From contig DOTV01000064.1 of NCBI GenBank assembly GCA_003520925.1, forward strand, positions 14,912 to 30,282: a stretch of 15,371 nucleotides of DNA. Direction: 5' to 3'. Shown in pieces: positions 7,817-15,117 of this stretch (positions are counted from its first letter, which is position 1; every line of letters begins with the position of its first letter). This DNA comes from Bacteroidales bacterium (lineage in GTDB: Bacteria; Bacteroidota; Bacteroidia; Bacteroidales; VadinHA17). Under the pieces are notes generated by a model. The model ran no database searches. It saw only the letters and a program-made list of their open reading frames with translations, and was not told the origin of the DNA. Made by a program: the position numbers and the translations under genes.

Positions 7817-7950
7817 ATGACTCCCGGAAATGAATGATAATAATTGCATTTCATGGTTCGCATACTATTAAAGATCAATTAAATAATTAATTACCCCAAT
7901 TTACCACCATGTAGTCTTTATCAGATTTCAAATTCAATTATAAGGTTCCC

Positions 7951-8592
7951 TTACATTATTACCTTATTCAATCCGGCTGGATAATTGTTCTTAAAAATAG
8001 TGTTGATAATTCTTGAATAATCATTTTCGTCGGCAACAAAATCTACCTCATTTATATCGATTATCAGATATTTGTTTTCAGGATTTTGTTTGAAAAAGGT
8101 GAAATAACTATCCTGAATCTTCTGAAGATACTCCCCGGTTATTGATTTTTCATATTCCCGGCCACGTTTATTGATATTATTTAGCAGACGATCCGTATTA
8201 ATATGCAAATATACATAGATGTCCGGCTTCGGGAGGGAGTTATATATAATGTAAAATATTTGTCTGTAAAGGTTGTATTCATCTCCGGTCAGAGTGGACG
8301 CTGCAAACACCAGCGATTTCATGAAGTAGTAATCGGCTACAGTAAAGGTTTTGAAAATATCCAGAGATCCAAGTTCTTCATTCAGTTGTTTGTACCGGCT
8401 TGCAAGAAATGAAAGCTCCAGCGGAAATGAATATTTTTCAGGATCAGAATAGAATTTCGGGAGGAAAGGATTATCTGCAAATTGCTCGAGAATCAGGCGT
8501 GCATTGAACTGTTCGGCGATTCTGGTTGCAAGGGTTGTCTTCCCTGCACCGATATTGCCCTCAATAACTACATAATTGTATTTGACCTCCAT
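7951..8592 (-). CDS. Deoxynucleoside kinase (dGK/dCK family)
   Basis: Salvage enzyme that phosphorylates deoxynucleosides to their 5'-monophosphates with ATP. The 213 residues carry the P-loop GNIGAGKTT (12-20), LEQFADNPFL (35-44; E36 likely contacts the sugar), ADYYFMKS (86-93) in the place of the DRS motif, and an arginine-rich LID, NKRGREYEKS (141-150). The family includes dGK, dCK and bacterial dAK/dGK; the preferred base cannot be decided from sequence alone. ATG at 8592 puts the P-loop at the usual distance from the N-terminus. It lies 91 nt after pnp in the same direction, but a palindrome and a promoter-like sequence separate them, so it is probably transcribed separately. No folK gene, a frequent partner in this phylum, is present. 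Confidence 0.92.
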   Translation of the reverse strand: MEVKYNYVVIEGNIGAGKTTLATRIAEQFNARLILEQFADNPFLPKFYSDPEKYSFPLELSFLASRYKQLNEELGSLDIFKTFTVADYYFMKSLVFAASTLTGDEYNLYRQIFYIIYNSLPKPDIYVYLHINTDRLLNNINKRGREYEKSITGEYLQKIQDSYFTFFKQNPENKYLIIDINEVDFVADENDYSRIINTIFKNNYPAGLNKVIM

Positions 8593-8610
8593 CAGACACT
8601 TTTAATATAC

Positions 8611-8642
8611 CAAATATACAAAATGCCATGGAAACGATCAAT
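8611..8642 (-). promoter_or_regulatory. Probable promoter for the deoxynucleoside kinase gene
   Basis: On the minus strand ATTG (8642-8639), a 20-nt spacer and TATATTTG (8618-8611) fit the Bacteroidota TTTG/TAnnTTTG promoter. Transcription would begin about 10-15 nt before the ATG at 8592, giving a very short leader. It sits just past the palindrome that follows pnp, a sensible terminator-then-promoter order. Confidence 0.5.
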
Positions 8643-8653
8643 ATAAATGGTAA

Positions 8654-8673
8654 TGGCGTTGCATGCAACGCCA
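8654..8673. repeat. 20-bp perfect palindrome behind pnp, possible terminator
   Basis: TGGCGTTGCATGCAACGCCA is a perfect palindrome beginning 10 nt past the pnp stop. As RNA it folds into a strong hairpin on either strand. Its core (GGCGTTGC and GCAACGCC) is the same as in the hairpin at 5947-5967. Following T-runs are weak on both strands, so termination is plausible but less certain than at the other copy; it could instead protect the pnp mRNA 3' end. Confidence 0.6.
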
Positions 8674-8683
8674 CTACAATATT

Positions 8684-10849
8684 TTAATTCCGGTGATTGT
8701 CCGGCCTCCTGTTATCGCCGCCCTCTTCTCTGGGTGGCCGCGGAAGCAGTGCTTTTCTCGAGAGTTTCAGTTTGCCCGTCTTGGGATCAATATCAATGAG
8801 CTTAACTTCAATCTCATCACCTTCTTTTAAAACTTCCTCAACAGTTCCTATTTTTTTCCAGTCTATTTCCGAAATATGAAGCAGTCCATCCTTGTTTGGA
8901 AGTATCTCCACAAAAGCTCCGAACTGAACAATAGTTTTAACCTTGCCCTTATAAACCTGGCCTACTTCAGGGACCGTTACAATTTTTCTCACCCAGGCTA
9001 GAGCTGCAGTAATTGCCTCCTTGTTCTCACCAAAAATATTCACGTCACCATGCCCGTCGACCTCTTCCACAATAATAGTTGTACCGGTCTCACGCTGGAT
9101 CTCCTGAATTACTTTACCTCCCGGTCCAATCAGTGCCCCGATCATATCCTTCGGTATTGTAAGCATTTCAATCCTTGGTGCATGTGGTTTAAGTTCTGGT
9201 CTGGGTTCTGCAATAGTACCCTTCATTATATCAAGGATATGCAGCCTGCCTGCCTTAGCCTGTTCCAAAGCCTTTGTCAGAACTTCAAAGGACAATCCCT
9301 CTACCTTAATGTCCATCTGTGTTGCCGTAATCCCGTCGCGGGTTCCTGTAACCTTGAAATCCATATCACCAAGGTGGTCCTCATCGCCCAGAATATCAGA
9401 AAGGATGGCATATTTATCCGAATTTTTATCGGTTATAAGTCCCATTGCAATTCCTGAGACGGGTTTGCGGAGCTTGATCCCTGAATCCATCAGTGCCAGA
9501 GTTCCGGCACAAACTGTTGCCATTGATGATGATCCGTTTGATTCCAGAATATCTGAAACAATTCTTATTGCATAAGGATTCTCGGCATCGGGAGGCATCA
9601 TGTTCTTCAATGCCCTGTGGGCAAGGTTACCATGTCCTATTTCGCGCCGGCTTATTCCCCTGGCAGCTTTTGCTTCACCTGTCGAAAAAGGCGGGAAATT
9701 ATAATGCAGTGTAAATTTTTCAGTCCCCTTGTTGAGAACGTCATCAATTATTTTCTCATCGAGCTTGGTGCCGAGGGTAACTGTTGTAAGTGATTGGGTC
9801 TCTCCTCTGGTGAAGAGAGCAGAACCATGGGTGGCAGGCAGAGGATCAATTTCACACGTAATCTGCCTGATCTGGTCGGGCTTTCTTCCATCAAGACGGA
9901 TGCTTTCATCAAGAACAAGGCGCCTTGCAGCTTCCTTGACAACATCGTGGTAGTATTTCTTAACCAGTGTTTCGTTAACAGCGTCTTCTTCTGTATATTG
10001 AGAAAGGAAGTCATTGATCACCTGATCGAAAGCTTCTTCCCTCTTATGTTTATCATTAGTCCCGGATTTTGCTGCCTGGTAACATTTTTCATAAGTTTCA
10101 TCCCAGACTTTCTTCTTAAGATCCTCATCGTTCGACTCATGAGAATATTCGCGTTTCACCGTTTTGCCAACCTCAACAGCAAATTCCATCTGAGCCTGAC
10201 ATTGAACTTTAATTGCTTTATGCGCTACCCTGAGAGCTTCAATCATGTCAGCTTCAGAGACTTCCTTCATTTCACCTTCAACCATAAGTATATTCTCGAA
10301 GGTTGCTCCGACCATCAGGTCGATATCAGCATCCTTAAGCTGTGAAGCGGTTGGGTTAACAATATAATTATTATTGATCCTGGCCACTCTCACTTCCGAC
10401 ATAGGTCCGTTAAAAGGAACATCAGAAAGAGCAAGGGCTGTTGAAGCGGCCAGACCCGCAAGAGCATCAGGAATAATATCAATATCGGCAGAAATGAGAT
10501 TAACAGTAACAAAAGTCTCTGCATGATAGTCATCAGGAAAAAGCGGTCTCAGCGCCCTGTCAACAAGCCTTGAAATAAGGACTTCATAATCGGAAGGCCT
10601 TGATTCCCTTTTAAGAAATCCTCCCGGAATACGACCGGAAGAGGCATATTTTTCCTTATACTCAACAGAAAGCGGCATAAAATCTGTATCTTCCTTGGCT
10701 TCCTTTGCCGATACCACAGTTGCCAGCAGCATGGTCTTGCCCATTTTCAGCAGAACTGATCCGTCAGCCTGCCTCGCCATTCTCCCTGTCTCAAGTGTAA
10801 TTATTCTCCCGTCGCCGAGATCAATATTCTTCTCTTTAATATTAAACAT
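8684..10849 (-). CDS. pnp: Polynucleotide phosphorylase (PNPase)
   Basis: Trimeric 3'-5' exoribonuclease that uses phosphate to release nucleoside diphosphates in mRNA decay and RNA quality control. The 721 residues give the full family layout: first RNase PH domain (about 1-150), all-helical linker (about 235-310), second RNase PH domain with LFTRGETQSL (345-354) and the catalytic GDEDHLGDMDFK region (488-499; D491, D497 and K499 match the E. coli active-site residues), KH domain with GPGGK (575-579), S1 domain (about 630-698), and a short basic Arg/Asn-rich tail. Start ATG at 10849 matches the family N-terminus. It follows rpsO as in many bacteria, but a terminator lies between. TAATTTCG (10879-10872, minus strand) is a one-mismatch TAnnTTTG that could give pnp its own promoter. 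Confidence 0.98.
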   Translation of the reverse strand: MFNIKEKNIDLGDGRIITLETGRMARQADGSVLLKMGKTMLLATVVSAKEAKEDTDFMPLSVEYKEKYASSGRIPGGFLKRESRPSDYEVLISRLVDRALRPLFPDDYHAETFVTVNLISADIDIIPDALAGLAASTALALSDVPFNGPMSEVRVARINNNYIVNPTASQLKDADIDLMVGATFENILMVEGEMKEVSEADMIEALRVAHKAIKVQCQAQMEFAVEVGKTVKREYSHESNDEDLKKKVWDETYEKCYQAAKSGTNDKHKREEAFDQVINDFLSQYTEEDAVNETLVKKYYHDVVKEAARRLVLDESIRLDGRKPDQIRQITCEIDPLPATHGSALFTRGETQSLTTVTLGTKLDEKIIDDVLNKGTEKFTLHYNFPPFSTGEAKAARGISRREIGHGNLAHRALKNMMPPDAENPYAIRIVSDILESNGSSSMATVCAGTLALMDSGIKLRKPVSGIAMGLITDKNSDKYAILSDILGDEDHLGDMDFKVTGTRDGITATQMDIKVEGLSFEVLTKALEQAKAGRLHILDIMKGTIAEPRPELKPHAPRIEMLTIPKDMIGALIGPGGKVIQEIQRETGTTIIVEEVDGHGDVNIFGENKEAITAALAWVRKIVTVPEVGQVYKGKVKTIVQFGAFVEILPNKDGLLHISEIDWKKIGTVEEVLKEGDEIEVKLIDIDPKTGKLKLSRKALLPRPPREEGGDNRRPDNHRN

Positions 10850-10900
10850 TATATAATGATTTTTTGATTGTCGAAATTACAATTTATTAAGGATAATAAG

Positions 10901-10925
10901 AAAAAAGGCAATCTCTAATTGCCTT
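10901..10925 (-). terminator. Intrinsic terminator of rpsO
   Basis: On the minus strand the stem AAGGCAAT / ATTGCCTT (10925-10918 with 10912-10905) encloses a 5-nt loop and leads into a T-run (10906-10901). It begins only a few bases after the rpsO stop. It should end most rpsO transcripts before pnp, or act as an attenuator that lets a fraction through. Confidence 0.85.
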
Positions 10926-10930
10926 CCTCC

Positions 10931-11200
10931 TTATTTACGTAATTTCAACGCTTTGACTATTTCGCGATAACGCTCAATATCTTTTATCTTAAGATAATCC
11001 AGAAGTCTCCTTCTTCTTCCAACGAGCTTAATAAGCGCCCTCTGGGTACTGAAGTCCTTCTTGTTCTTCTTAAGATGTTCGGTAAGATGTGATATCCTGT
11101 ACGAAAACAATGCTATCTGTCCTTCTGCAGTTCCTGTGTCAATCTCAGATGTCCCAAACGTCTTGAAAAACTCTTGTTTCTTTTCAGTAGTCAAATACAT
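10931..11200 (-). CDS. rpsO: 30S ribosomal protein S15
   Basis: S15 is a primary 16S rRNA-binding protein of the small subunit platform that helps nucleate assembly with S6 and S18. From ATG at 11200 the product is 89 residues, the family's exact usual length. It shows the S15 signatures: TGTAEGQIA (22-30), RISHLTEHLKKNKKD (35-49) and the RNA-contact region LVGRRRRLLDYL (59-70). The open frame runs 31 codons further upstream to 11293, but that part has no S15 homology and crosses the predicted promoter, so I reject the longer start. S15 often represses its own mRNA through leader structure; the roughly 50-nt leader here was not resolved into a clear pseudoknot. Confidence 0.97.
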   Translation of the reverse strand: MYLTTEKKQEFFKTFGTSEIDTGTAEGQIALFSYRISHLTEHLKKNKKDFSTQRALIKLVGRRRRLLDYLKIKDIERYREIVKALKLRK

Positions 11201-11257
11201 GTCTTTAATTAATATGTTGTTTATCCATAAATAAATTGAGTCCCCAATTTTGGAACG

Positions 11258-11290
11258 CAAAAATAAGGCTTTTTTATGTAAACTATCAAA
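11258..11290 (-). promoter_or_regulatory. Probable promoter for rpsO
   Basis: On the minus strand TTTG (11290-11287), a 21-nt spacer and TATTTTTG (11265-11258) match the Bacteroidota consensus. The leader to the rpsO ATG would be about 50 nt. The rest of the 11291-11465 gap shows no gene, hairpin or repeat that I could support. Confidence 0.6.
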
Positions 11291-11465
11291 CAATTGACTA
11301 CTTTTTTTTAAAAGCTGTTAAATATTTCTTATTATGCCAACGACTTCGTGACAGTAATTATTGCCCTTTGTTCTATTAAAGACGTAAAGTTACCGGTAAA
11401 AGTTGCGTCGGATTTTGCTTAACATAAACATTTTATCAACAATATGAGGTAGTTTTCATATGGGT

Positions 11466-12788
11466 TCAAGGTTCCAGCATAAGTTCGCTGGAATTTATCA
11501 GGCTTCTCCCCGTACTTACTATATTGCTTCCGATACGACATACAAGACATCTTCTTTTCCTGCAATATTCATCAGAAAGCTGAAGCAGAGCCTGGGTGTA
11601 GAATGCTGATTCCACTTTAATTCCGACTGACTCCCATACTCTTGTTACAGAATTTGCTTCAGGATCAATATTTTCGAGAAATGTCAGGGCTTTTTCACAA
11701 ATCCTGCCGTCATCATGAAACCGGCCATAGATAAAAACAAGTGGTATAACAGCATTGATAAGGAATATATCCGTTGCCTGATTTCCTGTATATTTTGAGG
11801 TCCTCTTGCTCTTTTTTCCAAAAATATAATGATCATCCCAATATGATGAAGCCGGGACTTTGAACATTCTTTTAAGTTGTCTGATCTCAACTGCTTCAAT
11901 TGCTTCTGAAAACAACCCGTCAGTATCAGAAAGCATGGCTGAAAGCTGTGATATTCTTACAGTGGGGAAATTCACAGGCCTCAGCCTGTTGAATTTCCAG
12001 ACCCATCCGTGCATGGGTCGAAGTGAATACTTCGCTTTGAGGATCCTGTACTCTTTAATAAGGTCCTTATAATATTTGTCAGAAATTGCATCTTTAAAAA
12101 GAGCCTCATCAAGCATTCCGGCAGTTCCGAAAAGCAGCGCCTCAATCTGGAATCGGCTGTCGTTATGTTTGCGGATTATTTTAAAAGGAAGAGCATTGGC
12201 AAGCATTTCGAAGGGCTCAGTATTAACCCTGAAACCAAAATATCGGGTAAGAATCCTGTAAAATGTCTCTTCCCAGTCGTTCCCTGTCGCTGTAAGTATT
12301 TTCATTAAGGCTTCAGATTTTGACTGAAGTCTTTCGATAAGGAGTGAATGAAGCCAGCTCCTTAGAATGAACAGGTCAGTACTTCCGATCTCATTATGGC
12401 AGGCTATAACAAAGGGATTATTAATGAGATCTGTATATTTCTCATAGAGACCATGGTCATATTTAATTACAACTGTAAGCAACTCTTCGCCCTTTGAGTT
12501 AAAGACTTTTTTGTCATTTTCCGCCACAATATGCAGTATAACATTATCAAATGCAGGATCACTGTTATGCCCGTGGCTGTTGAAATGGGATGCTTTAATA
12601 TGGATTTCTACGTTACCTGCCCACTCGGTACCACCGATTAAAATTCTTGCGTTAAAAAAATCGGGGCCCGAATCCCGGTTATAGTCACCGGGGTTTATCA
12701 CTTCAATCCTATTATTCTCATTGTCAATAAGTGAATCCTGATCAAAGAGGTTGTATTTCCACAAATAGTGAAGGAATTCTTCTTTCAT
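11466..12788 (-). CDS. DUF2851-family protein, function unknown
   Basis: A 440-residue protein of a family I know mainly from Bacteroidota; no biochemical role is established to my knowledge. From the chosen ATG at 12788 (MKEEFLHYLWKYNLFDQ, the usual opening) the conserved N-terminal block holds NPGDYNRDSGPDFFNARI (33-50), GNVEIHIKASHF (58-69) and HGHNSDPAFDNVILHIV (72-88). The C-terminus has a cysteine cluster, C409-x4-C414-x2-C417-RIG, which could bind metal. No signal peptide or membrane helix is seen, so it is probably cytoplasmic. The open frame extends to a TTG at 12884, but those 32 residues come partly from an inverted-repeat element and are not family-like. The GPDF...VEIH spacing loosely recalls PD-(D/E)xK nucleases; this is only a speculation. 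It lies between pyrF and rpsO, same strand. Confidence 0.85.
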   Translation of the reverse strand: MKEEFLHYLWKYNLFDQDSLIDNENNRIEVINPGDYNRDSGPDFFNARILIGGTEWAGNVEIHIKASHFNSHGHNSDPAFDNVILHIVAENDKKVFNSKGEELLTVVIKYDHGLYEKYTDLINNPFVIACHNEIGSTDLFILRSWLHSLLIERLQSKSEALMKILTATGNDWEETFYRILTRYFGFRVNTEPFEMLANALPFKIIRKHNDSRFQIEALLFGTAGMLDEALFKDAISDKYYKDLIKEYRILKAKYSLRPMHGWVWKFNRLRPVNFPTVRISQLSAMLSDTDGLFSEAIEAVEIRQLKRMFKVPASSYWDDHYIFGKKSKRTSKYTGNQATDIFLINAVIPLVFIYGRFHDDGRICEKALTFLENIDPEANSVTRVWESVGIKVESAFYTQALLQLSDEYCRKRRCLVCRIGSNIVSTGRSLINSSELMLEP

Positions 12789-12866
12789 GACGGCACGAAT
12801 TAATTTTACAGCGAGAATATAAAGGTACGAAATGTACTTTAAATAACAATTCGGGAACGGGAAAAA

Positions 12867-12963
12867 GATTGCTTCGTCACGCAACGCGGGACTCGCAATG
12901 ACACTGCTCGCAAGTTAGCTTAGTATTAAGGTCATTGCGAGGAGCGAAGCGATGAAGCAATCC
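12867..12963. repeat. Imperfect inverted-repeat element between pyrF and the DUF2851 gene
   Basis: The left arm (12867-12902) begins GATTGCTTCGTC and ends ACTCGCAATGAC. The right arm (12931-12963) begins GTCATTGCGAGGAGCGAAGC and ends GAAGCAATCC. They match at both ends (GATTGCTTC and CTCGCAATGAC) but differ inside, around a spacer of about 28 nt. Repeats with ATTGCTTCGTC and CGCAATGAC ends occur between genes in many bacterial genomes, from memory. It has no coding capacity and resembles a REP or MITE-like hairpin. The arms could fold in the transcript, and the element starts 18 nt downstream of the pyrF stop on the minus strand. Confidence 0.8.
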
Positions 12964-12981
12964 TTATCAAATACCAGATAT

Positions 12982-13809
12982 TCAAATTAATTTGTGCTGT
13001 GCGAGATACAACTCCATTTCTTTCTGGATTTCAGCTGCTTTTTCACCAGCCACCTTATCGAAGTTTTCAGACTTGTCGGCAAAAATTATACCTCTGGAGG
13101 AGTTGACAAGTAGTCCGCATTTACTTGTTATCCCGTATTTTACAACTTCCTGAAGACTGCCGCCCTGGGCCCCGACCCCCGGAATTAGGAGAAAATGTTC
13201 CGGGACAATCTTCCTGATGTCCTTCAGCATTTCAGCACGGGTTGCGCCGACAACATACATAAGATTATCAATTGACCCCCATCGGCGGGATAATGTAAGG
13301 ACTCTTTCAAAGAGTTTCAGGCCATCTTCATTATGGTACTGAAAATCATCCGCACCTTTATTTGATGTCAGCGCGAGAAGGATGACCCATTTATTGCTGT
13401 ATGTCAGAAAAGGAGTCACCGAATCCTCACCCATATAGGGGGCGACAGTAACTGCATCAAAATTCATGTTTTCAAAAAACTCCCTGGCATACATTTTCGA
13501 AGTGTTGCCTATATCGCCCCGTTTCGCATCGGCAATTACCAGTATCCCGGGAAAGTTTTTCCGGATATAATTCAATGTAGATTCAAGCGACTTCCACCCC
13601 TTTGGGCCATTGCATTCGTAAAATGCAACGTTAGGTTTATAAGCTACTGCATATTGATGGGTGGAGTCAATTATACGCCTGTTGAATTCAAAAACAGGAT
13701 CCCTGGTTTTAAGAAGGAAGGAAGGTATTTTTTCAATCTCAGGATCAAGACCCACGCAAAGGAATGACTTTTTTTCAGCGATGTTCTTAAATAACTGAGA
13801 ATGATTCAT
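12982..13809 (-). CDS. pyrF: Orotidine 5'-phosphate decarboxylase (type 2)
   Basis: Converts orotidine monophosphate to UMP, the last step of de novo pyrimidine nucleotide synthesis; cytoplasmic. The 275-residue length and the sequence place it in the longer type 2 subfamily rather than the roughly 230-residue E. coli type. Visible landmarks: FLCVGLDPE (16-24), AYKPNVAFYE (56-65), catalytic DAKRGDIGNTS (94-104, with K96), VAPYMGEDS (122-130), PGVGAQGG (210-217) and the phosphate-gripping NSSRGI (236-241). It starts 11 nt after the prfA stop, so it is very likely co-transcribed with prfA. The inverted-repeat element follows its stop. Confidence 0.97.
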   Translation of the reverse strand: MNHSQLFKNIAEKKSFLCVGLDPEIEKIPSFLLKTRDPVFEFNRRIIDSTHQYAVAYKPNVAFYECNGPKGWKSLESTLNYIRKNFPGILVIADAKRGDIGNTSKMYAREFFENMNFDAVTVAPYMGEDSVTPFLTYSNKWVILLALTSNKGADDFQYHNEDGLKLFERVLTLSRRWGSIDNLMYVVGATRAEMLKDIRKIVPEHFLLIPGVGAQGGSLQEVVKYGITSKCGLLVNSSRGIIFADKSENFDKVAGEKAAEIQKEMELYLAQHKLI

Positions 13810-13820
13810 AAAGATCAGTT

Positions 13821-14906
13821 TTAGTTGGTGCTTTCCTTTAACCGCTCGGTATTTTCTGCCATCTGAAGCTTTTCTATAATTTCAAGGATATTACCATCAA
13901 GAATAGAGGGAAGGTTATACATTGTCAGGGTTATCCTGTGATCGGTCATCCTGCCCTGCGGATAATTATATGTCCTGATCTTGGCTGACCGGTCTCCGGT
14001 TGAAACCATCGTTTTCCTTTTATGAGATACCTCATCCAGATACTTCTGGTATTCAAGATTATATAGCCTTGTCCTCAGCTCCTTAAGGGCCTTGTCGTAA
14101 TTTTTGATCTGTGACTTCTCGTCCTGGCATGTAACAACAATTCCGGTAGGTATGTGTGTGAGCCTGATGGCTGAATATGTCGTGTTGACCGATTGTCCGC
14201 CCGGACCGGAAGAACAGTAGGTATCCTTCCGGATATCTTCACTCTTTAAATCCACATCAAACTCGTCGGCCTCGGGAAGAACAACTACCGAAGCGGCTGA
14301 AGTATGAATCCTGCCCTGTGTTTCTGTCTGAGGTACCCTCTGTACCCTGTGAACTCCGGATTCATATTTTAATAAACCATAAACACCCTGTCCTGAAACA
14401 CTAAGTACAATCTCCTTATATCCTCCGGCAGTGCCCTCCGAAACACTGTTAACTTCTGCTTTCCATCCCTGAAGTTCGAAAAACTTGCTGTACATTCTGA
14501 AGAGGTCACCGGCAAAAATACTGGCCTCGTCACCTCCCGTACCTGCCCGGATTTCCATAACGGCATTTTTATTATCCTCAGGGTCAGCAGGAATCAGAAG
14601 CATTTTGATCTCATCCTCCATTTCAGGAATGGCCGCATTAAGCTGATCCAGCTCCGCTTTAGCCATCTCCCTCATCTCTTCATCCTTTTCAGAGGAAAGT
14701 AGTTCTTTTGTGCTTGAGATATTTTCAAGCGCAAGCTTGTACTTCTCATAAGATTCAATAATGGGCTGAAGATCTTTATATTCCCTGCTGAGCTTTACGT
14801 ACCTGTCCATATCTGAAAGCACATCCTGTTGTGTCAGGAGCTCACCTACCTCAACGAATCTGGCTTTTACACCCTCAAGCCTCTCCAGAATCATATTATT
14901 TGCCAT
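13821..14906 (-). CDS. prfA: Peptide chain release factor 1
   Basis: RF1 reads UAA and UAG stop codons in the ribosomal A site and triggers peptide release. From ATG at 14906 (MANNMILERLEGVKARF) it is 361 residues, the usual RF1 length. The peptidyl-tRNA hydrolysis motif GPGGQSVN has GGQ at 236-238. The codon-recognition tripeptide is PQT (192-194) in HRVQRVPQTETQGRIHTSA; the PxT form marks RF1 rather than RF2 (SPF). The open frame continues 17 codons upstream to 14957, but MRLFTFLLSLSPEIYPK is unlike the family and is rejected; ATG at 14894 is a second possible start. It lies between purM and pyrF, a gene order that recurs in Bacteroidota. Confidence 0.97.
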   Translation of the reverse strand: MANNMILERLEGVKARFVEVGELLTQQDVLSDMDRYVKLSREYKDLQPIIESYEKYKLALENISSTKELLSSEKDEEMREMAKAELDQLNAAIPEMEDEIKMLLIPADPEDNKNAVMEIRAGTGGDEASIFAGDLFRMYSKFFELQGWKAEVNSVSEGTAGGYKEIVLSVSGQGVYGLLKYESGVHRVQRVPQTETQGRIHTSAASVVVLPEADEFDVDLKSEDIRKDTYCSSGPGGQSVNTTYSAIRLTHIPTGIVVTCQDEKSQIKNYDKALKELRTRLYNLEYQKYLDEVSHKRKTMVSTGDRSAKIRTYNYPQGRMTDHRITLTMYNLPSILDGNILEIIEKLQMAENTERLKESTN

Positions 14907-14983
14907 TTTCGGATAAATTTCAGGGGACAAAGATAATAAAAAGGTGAAAAGGCGCAACGGTATAAAGGCTTAAAGGTTTGGCA

Positions 14984-15056
14984 GAGGGCCGGGGAACTGG
15001 GAGCTGGGGGAAGGGGGCTTTGAGCCGGGGGAAGGGAGCCGGGAGCAGGAAGCAAA
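14984..15056. repeat. G-rich degenerate repeat in the purM-prfA gap
   Basis: The plus strand is strongly G-rich and purine-biased. GAG-C-Y-GGGGGAAGGG occurs at 15001-15015 and 15022-15036 (one difference, 21 nt apart), with further partial units (GAGCCGGGAGCAGG at 15036-15049). At least seven runs of three or more G lie within about 60 nt, enough for a G-quadruplex on the plus strand. The purM-prfA transcript would carry the C-rich complement. Nothing codes here. Confidence 0.7.
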
Positions 15057-15074
15057 TCAATTAGAACAGACCAT

Positions 15075-15101
15075 CTCTGTAGAACTCTGTGTATTCTCTG
15101 T
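15075..15101. repeat. Three short CTCTGT repeats before the purM end
   Basis: CTCTGT recurs at 15075, 15085 and 15096, a 10-11 nt period (CTCTGTAGAA, CTCTGTGTATT, CTCTGTGGAAC). Arrays of this wording are scattered between genes in many bacteria, from memory. It sits 17 nt beyond the purM stop on the minus strand; no function can be assigned. Confidence 0.6.
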
Positions 15102-15117
15102 GGAACTTAATTCTTTT

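Noticed and set aside
7709..7950. A search of the gap between the lipoprotein and kinase genes for a small gene or RNA
   Set aside because: Apart from the promoter it is AT-rich, with no stable hairpin and no convincing frame.
9050..9457. Open frame of 135 codons on the plus strand
   Set aside because: It is antisense to the well-conserved pnp coding region and its translation resembles no protein family.
9794..10345. Open frame of 183 codons on the plus strand
   Set aside because: It is antisense to pnp, and its length follows from pnp codon bias rather than its own coding signal.
11201..11293. Upstream extension of the rpsO frame by 31 codons
   Set aside because: S15 is normally 89 residues, exactly what ATG at 11200 gives; the extension has no S15 homology and overlaps the probable promoter.
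14907..14957. Upstream extension of the prfA frame by 17 codons
   Set aside because: RF1 proteins start near MANNMILERLEG; the extra hydrophobic residues are not family-like and RF1 is cytoplasmic.
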